Below the pieces are notes generated by a model. That model was not told the DNA's origin. It saw only the letters and a program-made list of their open reading frames with translations, and made no database searches. Below, in pieces: positions 46,896-57,270 of a stretch of 64,000 nucleotides of DNA (the stretch's first letter is position 1; each line of letters starts with the position of its first letter). The stretch comes from Acanthococcus lagerstroemiae (lineage: Eukaryota; Arthropoda; Insecta; Hemiptera; Eriococcidae). The position numbers and the translations under genes are program-made. The stretch covers positions 13,082,001 through 13,146,000 of the forward strand of contig CM063106.1 of the NCBI GenBank assembly GCA_031841125.1, in the 5' to 3' direction.

Positions 46896-47075
46896 CAGTG
46901 GCGTACGGTGATTTTCCTAGGAGGTAAGCGATAAGCGCAGAGGCGAAGTAAAAATCAGAATAAAAGTATGAAACATACTACTACAAACTGGCATTGATGA
47001 AATTATTCAAATTGTTGTATCCCCGTGTGGGGTCATTCCATGTGCATTATTTTTTTCTGTGACGAATAATAGACA

Positions 47076-47298
47076 CAGGAACGTATCACCGAAGAGTTTT
47101 TCCTAACGGGGGGGGGGGGGGAATTGTGAAAGTTTCAATTGACTCAACTCAAAATTACCAAGTGTCAAAGCAAAAAAAAAAAAAAGACCTTTGCCTTGTT
47201 GGATTTGTCCAACTCCGCCTGATTGAAATTGTAAATTTTCCCAACTGCTAAGTGAAAAATTCTTACGGGGGGAGTTGCCCCCTATCAGTACGTCCCTG
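47076..47298. mobile_element. hAT-type MITE with perfect 8-bp target duplication
   Basis: Left end CAGGAACGTATCACC and right end TATCAGTACGTCCCTG are imperfect inverted copies. AATAGACA flanks both sides (47068-47075 and 47299-47306). A run of about 14 G is at 47108-47121 and CCCCC near the right end. 223 bp. The 149-codon minus frame over 47103-47552 is a by-product. The CAGTGGCGTACGGTG at 46896 is a separate, unpaired end. Confidence 0.9.
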
Positions 47299-47306
47299 AA
47301 TAGACA

Positions 47307-49308
47307 TGACCAACAAAACAGTTTTTCACCATCTTCACAACCAGTTAACCACAAAATGTTTTCATATTGTGATACGTGGCAGTATCTAGTAAAACTCGAA
47401 TCACCTTTCTTTTGCTCAGTTAAAAAAAATGGTAACTCTGGTTTAGGCTTCCCACCATTAATAATTTCTAATTGTTCAAAGAGAGTAAGTCGCGAAAACG
47501 TTTTTAATAAGATCTCGAGTATGCATTTTGGAGGCATAAAAACACGGAGCATTCAAACATAACTCGTTGACTATTAGAAGAACATAAATCACGTTTCATT
47601 GTCAACTTCAACGTTTGTGTGTAGCCAGCCGAGCCAAGCCTGACTTAAAGCGCTTCCAGAACGCAACCAAACGCACAGGTTTCGTCCCGTTGAACATACT
47701 AGTGTGTTTTTGTGTTGGTAATTAACACGGAGGCGGAGCGTAAGTCGTGCAATGCGTGTAGTATGGAAAGAAAGCGTTAGATCCAACGCATACCTCGCTG
47801 GCCTATACAAATGTACGTGTACAAGGATATCCGGATGTTAGGCGACCTATAGCTCACGGATGTCGGCGACCGAAGCGTGCAGCTCGCTTGGCAGAGAGTA
47901 GCGGAGATAGTTTGCCTGTGCTTTGTTTTAATTATTGCGGTAGAGTATTGCCTTCTCTATTGTGAAGATGTATGTGAGCGTAAATCGTTACCAACCACTT
48001 GTTTCGCTATGATGGGTAGGCGACCCATGAAGCACGCACAATACTGTATCAATCCTTCAGATACTGGTGGTAACGTGTTCTACGAATATAATGCCTTGTT
48101 CCTGAGAACAGATTGGAGACTACCAAGCACGTTATCTATCCAGTGTAGTTTGTTCATCTGCCAGGTAGCAATTTTGGCTGAGCAAAACGTACCACTATTT
48201 CCTTCGACAAAGTTGAGAAAGTGAGCATACTTTGGTGATAATTCTTTATGGAGAATTTGTTCAGGCGTATCCCGCGCCCTCGCTATTCATTCCCTACCGA
48301 CGACAAATACAAAATTATTATATTTTGTGGTATTTTGTTAAACCCTCCTTGACCGACTATTACAAATAGTCCGTGTCTAGTGTATTTGCATTTTCGCTTC
48401 ATACTTCCAGCTATAATTATACTTGGAAGCGTACCACTATACAGGGACGTTAGCTCGCATTCATCCCCTTTTCTGTCCACTTTCACGATTACAAAATGCT
48501 TATTCACCTACGTTGCGGCCACAGCAACAAAAAGCATTGTTAAATTTCAAAATACACCGCTTCGCTTAATCCGCATGCATGTAACGCTGCCGGTGCACTG
48601 CGTGGTTGGAGGGCCGGCGCTGGGAGGGAGTTCTATTAAATATTACTCGAAATGGAGCATTCTCTGCAGTTCGTATTAATACGCCAGGCGTGTATTTGTA
48701 CACCCCGATATATAAAACGAAGTATTCTCGAAGAATTGCGTAGACATCTTTCGATTTCGCGAATACTTCATCACGACTTACATTTCCATTCTCTTGCCTG
48801 GAGCCTTTCAAATGCATGCAGCAGAATTTGATTCCGCTAACGGAATTTTTGGCTAGGAATTCAAATTATGCGAGGTGTCATCCTTTAACGCGGTTTTTCT
48901 CGCCCTCGCCTCGCTTCCCTTCTGTTTTCGATTTTCGAATCGCCTTCTTGGTGGCGCTCGGCTTGTCGCGTCGACTGCTGGTCGTCGTTGTCGTCTAGAA
49001 TCGAGTACCGCGTTGGGGCATGCGAGGAATGCATGCCGGTGTCCCTGACTTGGCGTTTGCTGTAAATGATGCGAATGTGTGCGCACGTGGATTCTTCGAC
49101 ACTGAACAGACCCTATAATAATTCGAACTACGAGACATTTCAATTATCGTCTGCTAGTCGCCGGAAGAAAACGAAGATATATATCGCTATTTTGCGGAAC
49201 GACTGACGAGCTGAGAGTAAATTCAGCTAGATTCCTGCGGCGGTATATTCAAGCCTCTAGCATGCAGAATAATGTAACACATACAGCGGGTTTTCCCCGA
49301 GGATTATG
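47307..49308. other. Unique stretch with one small family C copy
   Basis: A family C fragment lies at 48040-48150 (CTTCAGATACTGGTGGTAAC, then GTTCTACGAATATAAT, CTGAGAACAGATTGGAGACT). 48560-49250 is CpG-containing. No gene recognised; frames of 96-115 codons lack motifs. Confidence 0.42.
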
Positions 49309-49311
49309 ATT

Positions 49312-49545
49312 TAGGGGGTCAAACATAGACACCATGGAGTAAGTGAATTAGGCGCAAAAACTGTTGTTTGCTAACCCCTGGATTATCATATACTTGCTAC
49401 TGAAAGAGAGTCGACAACGAAATTGACCTAGGGGGGGGGGCATAGAAACCAATGGAGTAAGTGAATCAGGTGTAAAAAGTGTGTTTTGATAACCCAGGCT
49501 TATCGTACTAGCCACTGAAACGAAGTCGATACCGAAATCAACTCT
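49312..49545. repeat. Tandem duplication, unit about 117 bp
   Basis: Unit 1 starts TAGGGGGTCAAACATAGACA (49312), unit 2 TAGGGGGGGGGCATAGAAAC (49429). Both continue with ATGGAGTAAGTGAATNAGG, then TTTGNTAACCC and GCNACTGAAANNGAGTCGA. Divergence is roughly one base in six. Directly followed by the TCGA-rich repeat. Confidence 0.8.
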
Positions 49546-49554
49546 TGTTGACAT

Positions 49555-49765
49555 TCAATATCTGTTGCGTTTTCAACACGACTATGTCGTCGAATCTGAT
49601 ACGTACAAAATTCGATGCCAGTGTCATATTATAATGCCGAAATCGATTTCAAGATAGAATTCTACATCAACGTCTATGCATAATTCGATGCAAAAGTTGA
49701 TGTTGACGCGGTACCTCAACTTCTGTATCGAATTCACCATCAAACTCGATCATTATGTCGTGCCA
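49555..49765. repeat. Degenerate TCGA-rich repeat, copy 4
   Basis: Reverse-orientation relative of 28150-28345, ending ATCATTATGTCGTGCCA. Contains TCGAATCTGATACG, AATTCGATGCCAG, AAATCGATTTCAAG, AACTTCTGTATCG. Confidence 0.62.
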
Positions 49766-51555
49766 AATAGTCACGTATTGGTGTGTTCACATTAATTTTT
49801 TGAGGGTATTGTTGGAAATACAAAAGGTCTGTAGGACCCGTGTTTTGTTTTCATTCGTTTATTAGTTTCGCTCGAGGGATTTCCCGTATTGATGAGTATT
49901 ATGTTAACGAAGTATTATATTGTTTCCAGCTGTCCGTCTCGCTGTAATTGTACTCTGTAGGAGAGTAGTCTCAATGTACAATCCAAATTCCTTCGGTAGT
50001 TCGAAATTGAAATCTGTGGATTTGGACAGCAGTCTTAACTGAACTAAGCCAATTTTTCAAATTTTTGGCGGTAACTCCTTCGTCTATCTCATCGGAACGT
50101 CCTAGAGTACAGAGGAAAAATTTCGTCCTCTTTATTTGTAGTTCGCAAGTTCAAAGCATTTGGGAATATCGTATTGATCAATTTTAGGTACTTGGGAGAT
50201 TACAGACATTGACATAAGGCTTCGTTTCATGCTGAGCGACCTGTAGCCCCTGCACACGTATGAAAAGAACAGATTTAACTCCTGTAGCTGAAGATGCGCA
50301 GCAACCATGCTAGGTACAATTATAGTCGATGCGTTTTCTTATTCATCGTCCTTCCTTCTTCAAGCAGGCTGTGCACGAAAAATCTTTCTGCGTACGCGAG
50401 TTTTTACGATGAAATAAAAATTTACGGGGCACGGATTCTTCCCATTAGTAATTTTACGTCGGCTGAGGCCGGGATTGTTTCCCTAGTGTGCATTTTTCGC
50501 GCGTGTGTTTTCGCGTAACCTTCTCGGTTCTCGCCGAACAGTTCTGCATCCTGGGCCAGGTTCGACAAAAAGTTGGCGATAAATCAACTAATTTTTCATT
50601 CGTTTACCCTTCGACCCTCGAAAGTTGGAATTTTATTATACGTACAACGACGCGGTGTGAAGTGTTTCCCCCTCCTTAATTTCATGCAGTATATTTGTTT
50701 CGGAGATATATTACATCCTCTCTCGGTATCGCGGGCCTTAATCTCTTGAAATCACTTATTTTTTCCTTCTGCGTCTGGCCCTGTTCGCCTTGTTTCGGAA
50801 ATTTTCCATCGAAGGAAATATTTCATATCGGCCAGCGCTGTGGGTGCTGGTAACGTATACAAAAACATTTGCCTTTTTCTCCTAAAATGAACGATCGCTG
50901 AGTAGGTGAGGTATATTTTCTAGTGATCGTAAAATGATACAGAGAACCCGGGTTTAGTTGCCACAAGAAAAATAATCGTTAAAATGAAGGAAACCGTTGG
51001 CATATCCATTTTCAGTGAAATCGGCGACTGGGGGTTGGCTACCCCTCGGAACGAATCCCCCTCCCCCAAAATAATGACTCGGCCCTTGTGGAACGAATCC
51101 ATGTATATAGACGATTGTGTGCAGTTTCCTCTGTTTGTGTTAGTAACGTCCCAAAATGGTAACTGAAGTAACCCCCTAGCCTAAAACAGTGTTACCTGAC
51201 GCCGACGTCTAGAGATGGATATAGCAGTGGAAAAAAGAAGAGTGCTGCCATCTAAAACCAGACTTCAGAGACTATAGCGATCATGTAAGGCGGCCTAGTG
51301 TTCTGGGTAGCTGGGGTAGTTTCTTTGTTTGAAAAGGGGAGAAGGGGGTCCTGCTCCCCAAGTTCCAGTTTGCTTTCTACTCTGGAAGATTTTATTCTCC
51401 AGATTGAAGGGCGGAAACCAAAGTTTTTATTTATGTATGTTTACTGAAATTTTGAGGTGGAAATTGTGCCTTTGGGCCCTGAGTAATCCCCTATCACATT
51501 TTGAGTCTGCCTCACGATTTGATGCATTCGAGTATTTTCTTCTGTGTGCTAAATA
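49766..51555. other. No gene recognised
   Basis: 50280-50880 is unique and CpG-containing. Near 51020-51090, GACTGGGGGTTGGCTACCCC and CCCCCTCCCCC resemble hAT MITE debris without paired ends. Frames are short. Confidence 0.4.
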
Positions 51556-51559
51556 GCCT

Positions 51560-51790
51560 TGTGTCTCACAACCAGTTGAGTTAGCGACCCAAGCGGTACT
51601 GATAACACAAACGAGTTCTTTTAATACTGTTAAGGTGGTAGCGTGCTTGGCGAGTATGGTACCGTCTTTTAAAAAAACTGGTGGAAGACTCCAGAGTGCG
51701 CTATCTGTCCACTTTTACTGATACTGTAGTGGTTCTGTTCCCAAAGATTCTGGCGGGGAAAGGTCAAACCTCGCAATTTTTGAAATTTAT
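51560..51790 (+). repeat. Dispersed repeat family C, copy
   Basis: Aligns with 39075-39260 from TTAGCGACCCAAG through GTGCGCTATCTGTCCAC to CTGGCGGGGAAAGGTCAAAC. Confidence 0.6.
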
Positions 51791-52364
51791 GACCCCGTGG
51801 ATGTTGTTTAATGGGTTTTAAGGATCGCCAAACATATTTGTTACATCAGTTTAATCCTACGTTGAATATTAGCTCACGAATGGAGGGGTGAGGAGAAGCA
51901 TTGCAATGAAATGCAACATGAATATCGAATGTTGAATTTAGTTCTGAAAGTCTTTGAAATCGTTTTTTCTATCTGTCTGAATCTACTTTAAGAATGTTGG
52001 CCTTTGGGGTACACAGGAAATGACTCCGAAATTGAGGATTACTGTGTATGTGTTACGTTGTGGGTTTTGCAGAACTCATTTCACGCGCTAATAATCGATG
52101 ATGGTGGGGCGTATGACGATGTACGCACGCCAGACTGGCCTCGGGAGACCGCGCCCTCTAACCTGGAATGACCCCGATTGGACCTGCGTCAGGATAGGGG
52201 GAAGAAAAGCATCCATTTCACATATCATCGCATCTTCGGATGTTTAAAGAAGTGGTTTTGGAAGGAAGCGGAGGATGGGAGGGATGCAGTCCGTACAGGT
52301 TCGCGAGGGTGAATATTAATTAGGCCGCGCATTCTACCTGCGGAGGCATTTGGGCAGTTCGTTT
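51791..52364. other. No gene; trace of SINE body at 52103-52160
   Basis: CGATGTACGCACGCCAGACTGG followed by GAGACCGCGCC resembles the outer end of the SINE body at 55580-55625, but the match is short. The rest is unique. Confidence 0.35.
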
Positions 52365-52699
52365 GCAAATCGAGAAATTCTTAGGACGATGACGTGTGTC
52401 GTCATTACAAGTGGACTGCTCTTCGAAGAAATTTAAAGACGTTTCGAGCGCTAAAAATGCATCTTCATAACTTCATAAGACACTTTTTCGGCATTAAATC
52501 CATGGCCTCTTCCTGATGATCTTCCGCATTAGTGACTCGATTAAGGACATAGTCGGCAATATCGGAATCACTCAATTCATTGTATGCAGGCACGAGCGAT
52601 CGAAAAAAGTGCAGAGGTCGGATAATTTTGGCCTGATGGGTCGGATAATCCGGCAAGTAAGGTCGGATGAATTTGAGTCGGATAATCGAGAGACTACTG
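52365..52699 (-). pseudogene. pogo/Tigger-like element: terminal repeat plus transposase C-terminal relic
   Basis: On the minus strand the end CAGTAGTCTCTCGATTATCC at 52680-52699, followed by TA, is the typical pogo/Tigger terminal repeat; TTATCCGAC words recur just inside (52615-52650). Then NELSDSDIADYVLNRVTN matches the acidic 'L+DEDIV..V' linker after the DDE domain, and, after a frameshift, SYEVMKMHF and ALETSLNFFEEQSTCNDD match the C-terminal 'EA..ALE.LL.YFEQQ' helix. The DNA-binding and DDE domains are gone and the second terminal repeat is not found, so it is an internal-deletion relic. Confidence 0.82.
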
Positions 52700-52714
52700 T
52701 ACTCTTGAAAAGAG

Positions 52715-54397
52715 TATATGTCTGGTAGTCTGCGGACACATGTTCCGTGACCGGGACCTATGCAAAACGGGCCCAATGTCACCCATTGAGTCGTAGGGCC
52801 TACATTTAGTTGACGGGACTGAACGAACAGAGATGAAGATTCGAGAGCCAGTTGACGGAGAGGTGACGGCATTTGTTGTACACGTGCCGATTTCGTATGA
52901 CATGAATAAGTCACCTCACGTCAACTCGACATTCGAGGTTGGACGTTGGGAAATTCTACACACCCGTTGGTGGGAAAAGTTTCACTCGTAAAGCCGAAGA
53001 GTGAAGTGAGAATTGAAAGAAGAGAGAAAAATGACATTTTATCTACGGCGTATTAATAAGTTGTACGTAGGGCTAGAAACAAAACCCGACTAATGTAAAC
53101 TGTGTGTTCTTATAAAGGGCAAACTACGCGTACTTTTCTCAACCGAAACCGCGTTGTTAATTAGTGATTCTTCGTTAATTGTTTTTATTCTGTTACGTAC
53201 GTGTTATGGCGAACGCGGACGTGCTTTCATTCATAAACATTATGATGCTACTATATCGTGGTGCGCCCTGGAATGTTTTACAGACCTATCTTGAAACCGG
53301 GAAAAAAATTGAAAACAAGACGTGAAAAATAAGGGCATGTAAACATAACCGAAAAACGTTTTGCTTTGTACGCTAATGCTGACTTTTCTCTTCGACTACC
53401 AATGAGACAGAATTTATTTTTATGCAAATTACTTTTTTTTTCTCTCACGGAAACTGGCTTTTCTCTCGTAATTACTGACGACCGACTAGTATAGGTTAAC
53501 GACAAATACGTGGTTGTGTGGTTTCCAAGAGTGCACAATATACGTCGAGTACAATGTGTACAAGTGGTACACGAGACCGTAGGATTGCGGCGGTATGGGA
53601 CCTCGGCGGCGGGCGGCGGAATATAACGAAGTTTCCGGGAACGCGCCACGTATAATATTGTCGTAAATTTTAAAATTTGGGAAACGCCGAAGGCGCGCGG
53701 CCGACAAGTGGGATGTTGATAATGATTTTCGTACATTTTGAGCGCCGCTATATCCTCCCATTCACGCGCCCGACTCGAATAATGCGAGTTTAAACTGTAA
53801 CGGCTCGACTCTCGTATCATGGGAACGAATATATGCTACAAAAGATGTATAATATTATGTATAACGTGTCGCGTAACGACGACTCGGAATTACAGAAAAT
53901 TACGCCATTAGCGCTTAGTTTGGCGAAAATTGACAAATTAACGCGCCATAAGTGGGGAACCATCTCTGGTGACTAACGAATTCCCGTTTGCGGTAACCCG
54001 TTTTCCGCGAAGACGTTTTCGCGCCAACGAATATTCGCCGGTGGTGAAGGTGAGACGGCTCTCCGCCTTCCAGGCCTGTCAAGTATCTATAGACGTTTCC
54101 GAAGGGGACGGGGAAGCTGGCTTAGAAACATTCTTAGAATAAGGGAAAACCAGTACGGTCGCGAAAATAACCGAAGCGTGCCTGTGGGCAACCGCGGTGA
54201 CCGAATGTTGTGTTTTCCGAGCCTTCGCAACCCTCTACAAACCTATATTCACAATTTCACGAACTAGATTCAACCGGTTTAGACGGCGAGAAAATGAGCA
54301 TTCCGGTGACCAAGTGAACGAGTAACCGATACACGTGCCGGCGAAGATCTCTAGCACCGGTGTTGTTGATACCGGCTAAATAACGCGCTGCCAGTAC
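52715..54397. other. Unique CpG-containing stretch
   Basis: The 180-codon minus frame 53278-53820 and others lack domains. The region is rich in CpG (GCGCGCGG, ACGCGCC words around 53630-53700 and 54000) and has no repeat I can see. Candidate conserved non-coding DNA; no gene supported. Confidence 0.4.
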
Positions 54398-54552
54398 AGG
54401 GTGTTTCACAAATTAGTCTCTTGTTCCGTCTCTCGTTTAAAATGGATATGTCTTATGGCTGCCCGTGAACCAAAATTGTGCGTCACGTTTCGACCGATCG
54501 ACCGACATCGAGAATGGACGATTATATAACACCGAGAATGTTACTATAATGA
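54398..54552. other. Start of a possible repeat (CAGGGTGTTTCACAAATTAG)
   Basis: The word at about 54398 is of a kind that often begins insect DNA elements, but no opposing end was found. No gene. Confidence 0.25.
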
Positions 54553-54561
54553 CGGCATCGT

Positions 54562-55250
54562 GGCAATTGAAGAGCTCGTTTCCAAAGTGGCCTAAGTCAA
54601 AAAAAGTGATTTTTCGAAATATCGACAAGAACTGTTTTCCTCCCCACTCTTTGCTGCGTTTTATTTGGCAAAAACTAGAAAATGTTCTTGAGTGGTATAT
54701 CTAGGTAACTAATTCATAAAAATTACTCGCAAAAATTGGTATCTCTGGGGCTAAAAGGCATTAAATTTGGAAACTGCTTGACTTAGGCTACTTCGGAAGA
54801 ATAAAATCTGTTCGATGACCTTAAAACGTAAGTCTCTAGCTGATATAATGGACGATTTTCTCGATAAGTTGTACTATATGTTGCTCCTTGTCGAAATCTA
54901 TGTACTTCAATTATATTCTCTTACCATTTTTACTGTTGTAAAGACTAACTTCCTTTTTATTGCATTCCCTGAAAAATTGAAATTTCCGGCATTACTACAA
55001 TACAGTAGTAATCACAAATCAGTTTCAAATATTTTGGCATTACGTCACTCTGGAAGACCTTTGACGTAGACTGCTTTGTAAAACAACTTCATTTTTAATC
55101 ACGGGTAACGCTGGGACGAAAGGAGATGGGAATGCAGGGAAACCTACCTTTTATAGCTTCTATTTTGTACCACAAGATGGCGCATCAAACTCACTTTAGA
55201 CAAAAACTGACTTAGGCCATTTTGGAAAAGAGCTCTTCAGCATAGCTGCC
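54562..55250. mobile_element. Inverted-repeat element with several CCAAAGTGGCCTAAGTCA arms
   Basis: Left arm 54562-54598 (GGCAATTGAAGAGCTCGTTT, CCAAAGTGGCCTAAGTC) is inverted at 55208-55250 (GACTTAGGCCATTTTGGAAA, AGAGCTCTTCAGC). Two further arms lie inside: GACTTAGGCTACTTCGGAAG at 54779 and ACGTCACTCTGGAAGACC at 55040. A relative is at 11572-11760. No protein and no definite target duplication. Probably a non-autonomous DNA element, perhaps with one copy nested in another. Confidence 0.6.
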
Positions 55251-55571
55251 AACATCAAGATTTTCAAAAAAATCTCAGCAGTTCTCGAGAATTTACATAA
55301 AACTGAGTGAATATGCATTGCTTCTTCAAATGTCTCAGTTCCAAAATTTAGAAATGGAACGGTTATCACCTCATGGGAGTAATAAGCACTCAGATTTTAC
55401 ACAGTAATATAAATGTACCTATATGACCCTTAATGGCATCGAAATATTCCAAAGGGCGTAAGTAATGGAACTCTCTTCTCTCTTCTTCACTGTATGCAAG
55501 AACAAAAGTGAAAAGAAAAAGGAAAATGTTAAGGATTATCGACAGAACTGAAGGTGGAGGAGGTGCTGTGA

Positions 55572-56090
55572 TAGGACGTATGGCGATGCATGCATGCCAA
55601 AGTGGCCCCTGTGACACCGCACCCCGGAAACTACCCTTTCGAGTATCGCGTCAGTGGCCGGTGGGACGCTTGGAGCTTGAGACCGACCCAAGCCTCCATT
55701 TCGCCGTGCCGCAACCAGTGCGTGCGTCCTGTAAGGGCCACCATGGGGTTCCCTACTGACCGAGGTCCGCGCTCCTGGAGCACCCGCTTGGAATTCAGAT
55801 CCCCACAGCCGGACGCGCTTCCTCTTCACTCACCCCTCACCTCCTCGTCTTGGTCCATGTGAAGACGCAGGCAGGTGCGCTCTCACCCCGAGCCTTAGAG
55901 TTCGCCCTTTCGAGCATTACCTCAGAGACGTCGGGGAGGCTGTTAGGGCTTTCTTAGCCCTCTTCCCTTCTGGTCGAAAAACCGGCCTACGTCGAAATAT
56001 GTGGGCTCAAACCAGGGACCTGCGGATTCCGAAACCAACGCGCTATCGACTCGATCAACCAGACCCCTTAAGGTGGAGGGGGTAGAACAG
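55572..56090 (-). repeat. tRNA-derived SINE composite, fullest copy
   Basis: On the minus strand a decayed tRNA-like head (about 56085-56005; B-box-like GGTTTGAGCCC) is followed by the body shared with 20222-20380 (GACGTCTCTGAGGTAATGCTC), then by the distal body shared with 16107-16405 and 4695-4968 (GAAGCGCGTCCGGCTGTGG, CCATGGTGGCCCT, GCATGCATGCATCGCC). This copy therefore links head and distal body, showing that the other three are parts of one family, or that two elements inserted side by side here. Frames of 83-139 codons across it are shadows. Confidence 0.75.
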
Positions 56091-56337
56091 CAAATGTGAT
56101 GAGTTAGTAAACATTTTATTGTTGAGCAACACCGAAAAGGCGAAAATTTTTGTCTCAAGATTTTTACGAAGTATTCTAGGATTTTCAACAAGCTTGGTTG
56201 GCAGCACTGCTCTTCAGTTGTTTCTTGATACTCGCTATCGGTCTTCGTCGTGCGCGCGAATTCGTTCCTTGCGGAATACTTTATTCGTTCCTGTTGTGCA
56301 TCAACTGAGTACGTGAAATGTGTTCGGTAGCCATAAG

Positions 56338-56360
56338 CAGGCCCGTAGCCAGCCATCTGC
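56338..56360. mobile_element. hAT MITE left end, host of a nested insertion
   Basis: CAGGCCCGTAGCCAGCCATC matches the family left end. Its body is interrupted after about 30 bases by the element at 56371-56620; its right end is not identified. Confidence 0.45.
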
Positions 56361-56370
56361 AATAGAGGGT

Positions 56371-56620
56371 CAGAGGCGGAAATAGGAGGGGCTAGATGGG
56401 GCTAAGCCCTCCTGGTTTCAAAATTAGCCCCCTTAAATTTTATTTTCTAAATTAATCTTAATACAGTAAGACTTTTTTTTTCTTTCTTTTTCTTACAAAG
56501 GAAGTATCACAGAAAAGAAATAATATTTTTATAAGTTTTTTTGGAGGGACTATGATTTAAGTTATTTTAGGCGCTGAGGCTTCAGCCCCCCCCCAAGTTT
56601 TTGCTCTATTTCCGTCCCTG
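56371..56620. mobile_element. hAT-like MITE nested in another
   Basis: Ends CAGAGGCGGAAATAG and CTATTTCCGTCCCTG are inverted copies with two mismatches. Flanks AGAGGGT and AGGGGGT agree at 6 of 7. Has a run of C at 56586-56594 and AT-rich middle. 250 bp, no protein. Confidence 0.72.
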
Positions 56621-56692
56621 AGGGGGTGCTGACTGTTTACCAGGAGGGGCTTGAGAATGCACATAGTATGTAATGTGAAGATTTCTACGAGG

Positions 56693-56947
56693 CAGTGGTT
56701 TAGCCAGGGGGTGGCAAATTCCCCCCAAAGCACCTGAAATTGAATGTAAAATATGCAAAAATAGGCAATTTTCCGCCTTTAAAACACATTTTTTCGAAAA
56801 ATTTTGGCTGAAGCTGTAATTTTACCTTCATTTTTATAAAACAGTCCTTTAATATCGGCGATCTTTAAAATTACCTCAATTTTCCATTTTTTTCTCCCTT
56901 GAAAATCTTACTCCCCCTTCCCTGGGAAAATTTTGGCTACGCCACTG
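56693..56947. mobile_element. hAT-like MITE, no target duplication visible
   Basis: Begins CAGTGGTTTAGCCAGG, ends TTTGGCTACGCCACTG, like the element at 35907-36152. CCCCCC and GGGGG tracts lie inside each end. Flanks CTACGAGG and TTGTCGGT do not match, so either the duplication has decayed or one end comes from a different copy. Confidence 0.65.
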
Positions 56948-57081
56948 TTGTCGGTTTTTATGACGAGTGTCAACAGAAAACGAAACCGGAATGGACGACT
57001 AAAGCAGCTTCGACGAAGTTCTCTCGCGAATGTACGCAGCTGCTCGGGTCTCGGCTCTCGGGTGTCTCGCCTTTCTTCGCT

Positions 57082-57270
57082 GCGCCTGTGAATTGTGCAA
57101 CATCATATCATACTCCACATTCAGGGGCGCAATCGGCAAAATACTGTACATGCTATATGGGTGGAGGAATATCTGCTGCACCTGTGAATTTGCAATATAA
57201 CATACTCCACGTTCACAGGCGCAGCAAAGATATTTCTGCACCCGTGTATAGTATTTTGCCTATTTGCACC
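57082..57270. repeat. Tandem palindromic units, 96-bp spacing
   Basis: GCGCCTGTGAATTG..ACATTCAGGGGCGC (57082-57130) and GCACCTGTGAATTT..GTTCACAGGCGC (57178-57222) are two hairpins repeated 96 bp apart. Between and after them GGCAAAATACTGTACA (57134) and its inverse TATAGTATTTTGCC (57247-57260) form an outer pair. The 131-codon plus frame 56899-57294 and the 80-codon minus frame arise from this symmetry. Confidence 0.65.

Noticed and set aside
46896..47298. One 400-bp hAT element from CAGTGGCGTACGG to CGTCCCTG
   Set aside because: Flanks do not match; starting at 47076 instead gives a perfect 8-bp duplication.
47103..47552. 149-codon minus frame
   Set aside because: Begins beyond and ends inside a hAT MITE; the PPPP end comes from its G run.
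53278..53820. 180-codon minus frame
   Set aside because: No domain and unusual composition; probably a chance frame in CpG-rich DNA.
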